This document shows, one piece after another, positions 14,288 through 15,097 of a stretch of 15,097 nt of DNA. Under the pieces are notes generated by a model. The model saw only the letters and a list, made by a program, of their open reading frames with translations. It had not been told where the DNA came from and searched no databases. Made by a program: the position numbers and the translations under genes. The stretch's first letter is position 1. Every line of letters starts with the position of its first letter. The stretch comes from Anaerolineae bacterium (lineage in GTDB: Bacteria; Chloroflexota; Anaerolineae; B4-G1; SLSP01). The stretch lies in assembly GCA_016927095.1 (NCBI GenBank), contig JAFGNI010000312.1:1-15097 (forward strand). The letters run 5' to 3'.

Positions 14288-15097
14288 TTAGGCTCGCCAG
14301 TGGACGCAGGTTTCGCCGCCGGCACATTCCTGGAGGAGTTTGGCGACGAGGGCGGTCCAGCCGGTCTGGTGGTTGGCGCCAAGGCCCTCGCCGGTTTCCG
14401 CATGGAAGTACTCGTGGAAGAGGACGAGGTTGTGGCAGTGAGGATCCTCGCGAAACATTGCGACGTCGCCGTGGGCCGGTCTCTGGTCACCTTCGCCGAG
14501 CCTGAAGAGATCGGCAAGTCGTTGCGAGAGGGCTTCCGCGGCACCGCTCAAGGTCATCTGCTTCCCAGAGCCCCGGGGCATCTCCACGGTGACGTCGTCA
14601 CCGTAGTAAAGATGGTACTTGCGGAGCGACTCAATCATCAGGTAGTTGGTGGGAAACCAGATGGGCCCGCGCCAATTGGAGTTGCCGCCAAAGAGCCCGG
14701 TCCGTGAGACACCAGGCTCGTAGCGCACAGTGTAGTTCTCACCGTCGACGTAGAAGGTGTAGGGGTGTGCCTGATGGTACTTCGAGAGCGACCGGATGCC
14801 GTACAGTGCGAGAAACTCGTCCGGATCCAGCATGCGCTTCAACACCTGCGTGAGTTGGTCCTGATCGGCGAGGGCCAGGAGCAACCGTCCCCCTTTGCCG
14901 GGGCGAGTCAGCGAGGCGATGTTCTCGACCAGATGGGGGCGGTACTGCAGAAACCAGTTCATGCGGCGCCGGAAGTTGGGTAGCTGATCCAGCAGCTCGG
15001 GCTCCAGAGTCTCCACGGCGAAGAGCGGGATGAGGCCTACCAACGACCGGACGCGCAGTGAGACGACGTGACCGTTGGGCATGTGGAGGACGTCGTA
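14288..15097 (-). CDS. C-terminal part of a GH63/MGH1-like glucosidase
   Basis: The frame is open through the right edge; 269 codons are in the window and the start lies outside. The fragment is the catalytic (alpha/alpha)6-barrel end of the GH63/MGH1-like family: YDVLHMPNGHVVSLRVRSLVGLIPLFAVE at its start, LALYGIRSLSKYHQAHP in the middle, FGGNSNWRGPIWFPTNYLMIESL, then GSGKQMTLSGAAEAL and GANHQTGWTALVAKLL near the end. The NSNWRGPIW stretch and the HQTGW end are typical of bacterial long glucosidases that cleave glucose or mannose from alpha-linked oligosaccharides or compatible solutes such as mannosylglycerate. The substrate cannot be told from this part. The last residues include two Cys (ECAGGETCVHW). 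Confidence 0.9.
   Translation of the reverse strand, partial: YDVLHMPNGHVVSLRVRSLVGLIPLFAVETLEPELLDQLPNFRRRMNWFLQYRPHLVENIASLTRPGKGGRLLLALADQDQLTQVLKRMLDPDEFLALYGIRSLSKYHQAHPYTFYVDGENYTVRYEPGVSRTGLFGGNSNWRGPIWFPTNYLMIESLRKYHLYYGDDVTVEMPRGSGKQMTLSGAAEALSQRLADLFRLGEGDQRPAHGDVAMFREDPHCHNLVLFHEYFHAETGEGLGANHQTGWTALVAKLLQECAGGETCVHWRA

Overview
The window is GC-rich, densely coded DNA from a bacterium that is probably a member of the Chloroflexota. Three things point there: a set of coenzyme F420 genes (npdG, cofE and a luciferase-like oxidoreductase), heptamer-period intergenic repeats, and an interspersed palindrome containing TGTCATTCTGAGCG and GCGAAGAATCTC. This placement is an inference; no rRNA gene is present to confirm it. 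Most genes lie on the minus strand.

Layout. Positions 1-162 (+) hold the last 53 codons of a gene that enters from the left. Positions 200-2180 (-) carry a degenerate DprA/SMF-like protein, D-aminoacyl-tRNA deacylase (dtd) and holo-ACP synthase (acpS). Positions 2177-4765 (-) carry two M16 peptidases, one without the zinc motif and one with it. UDP-glucose 6-dehydrogenase (4785-6131, -) heads this tightly packed minus-strand run. A 215-bp divergent intergenic region with two extended -10 promoters separates it from a plus-strand pair: a B12-binding-domain protein with a His/Cys-rich tail (6347-7159), apparently made from a leaderless mRNA, and a translationally coupled AbgA-like M20 amidohydrolase (7146-8513). 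Next comes about 370 bp of noncoding DNA rich in hairpins.

Positions 8887-11720 (-) hold npdG, cofE, an F420-type LLM oxidoreductase and a small lipoprotein. NpdG would pass electrons between NADPH and F420, CofE adds glutamate to F420-0, and the LLM enzyme would use F420. Positions 11905-13525 (-) hold a GtrA-like membrane protein and a GT4 glycosyltransferase behind a strong sigma70-type promoter. With the UDP-glucose dehydrogenase, these suggest cell-surface glycan synthesis.

The right end (13526-15097) contains heptamer repeats, a 225-bp MITE-like element with ISAs1-style CAGGG ends and a near-perfect 10-bp target duplication, a tRNA-Ser(CGA) gene immediately after it, two strong hairpins, and the C-terminal 269 residues of a GH63/MGH1-like glycosidase running off the right edge.

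I did not find a clear undescribed multi-gene system. The most unusual items are the B12-domain protein with its metal-binding tail coupled to the AbgA-like hydrolase, the MITE beside the tRNA promoter, and the regular G4-capable repeat between the glycosyltransferase and npdG.
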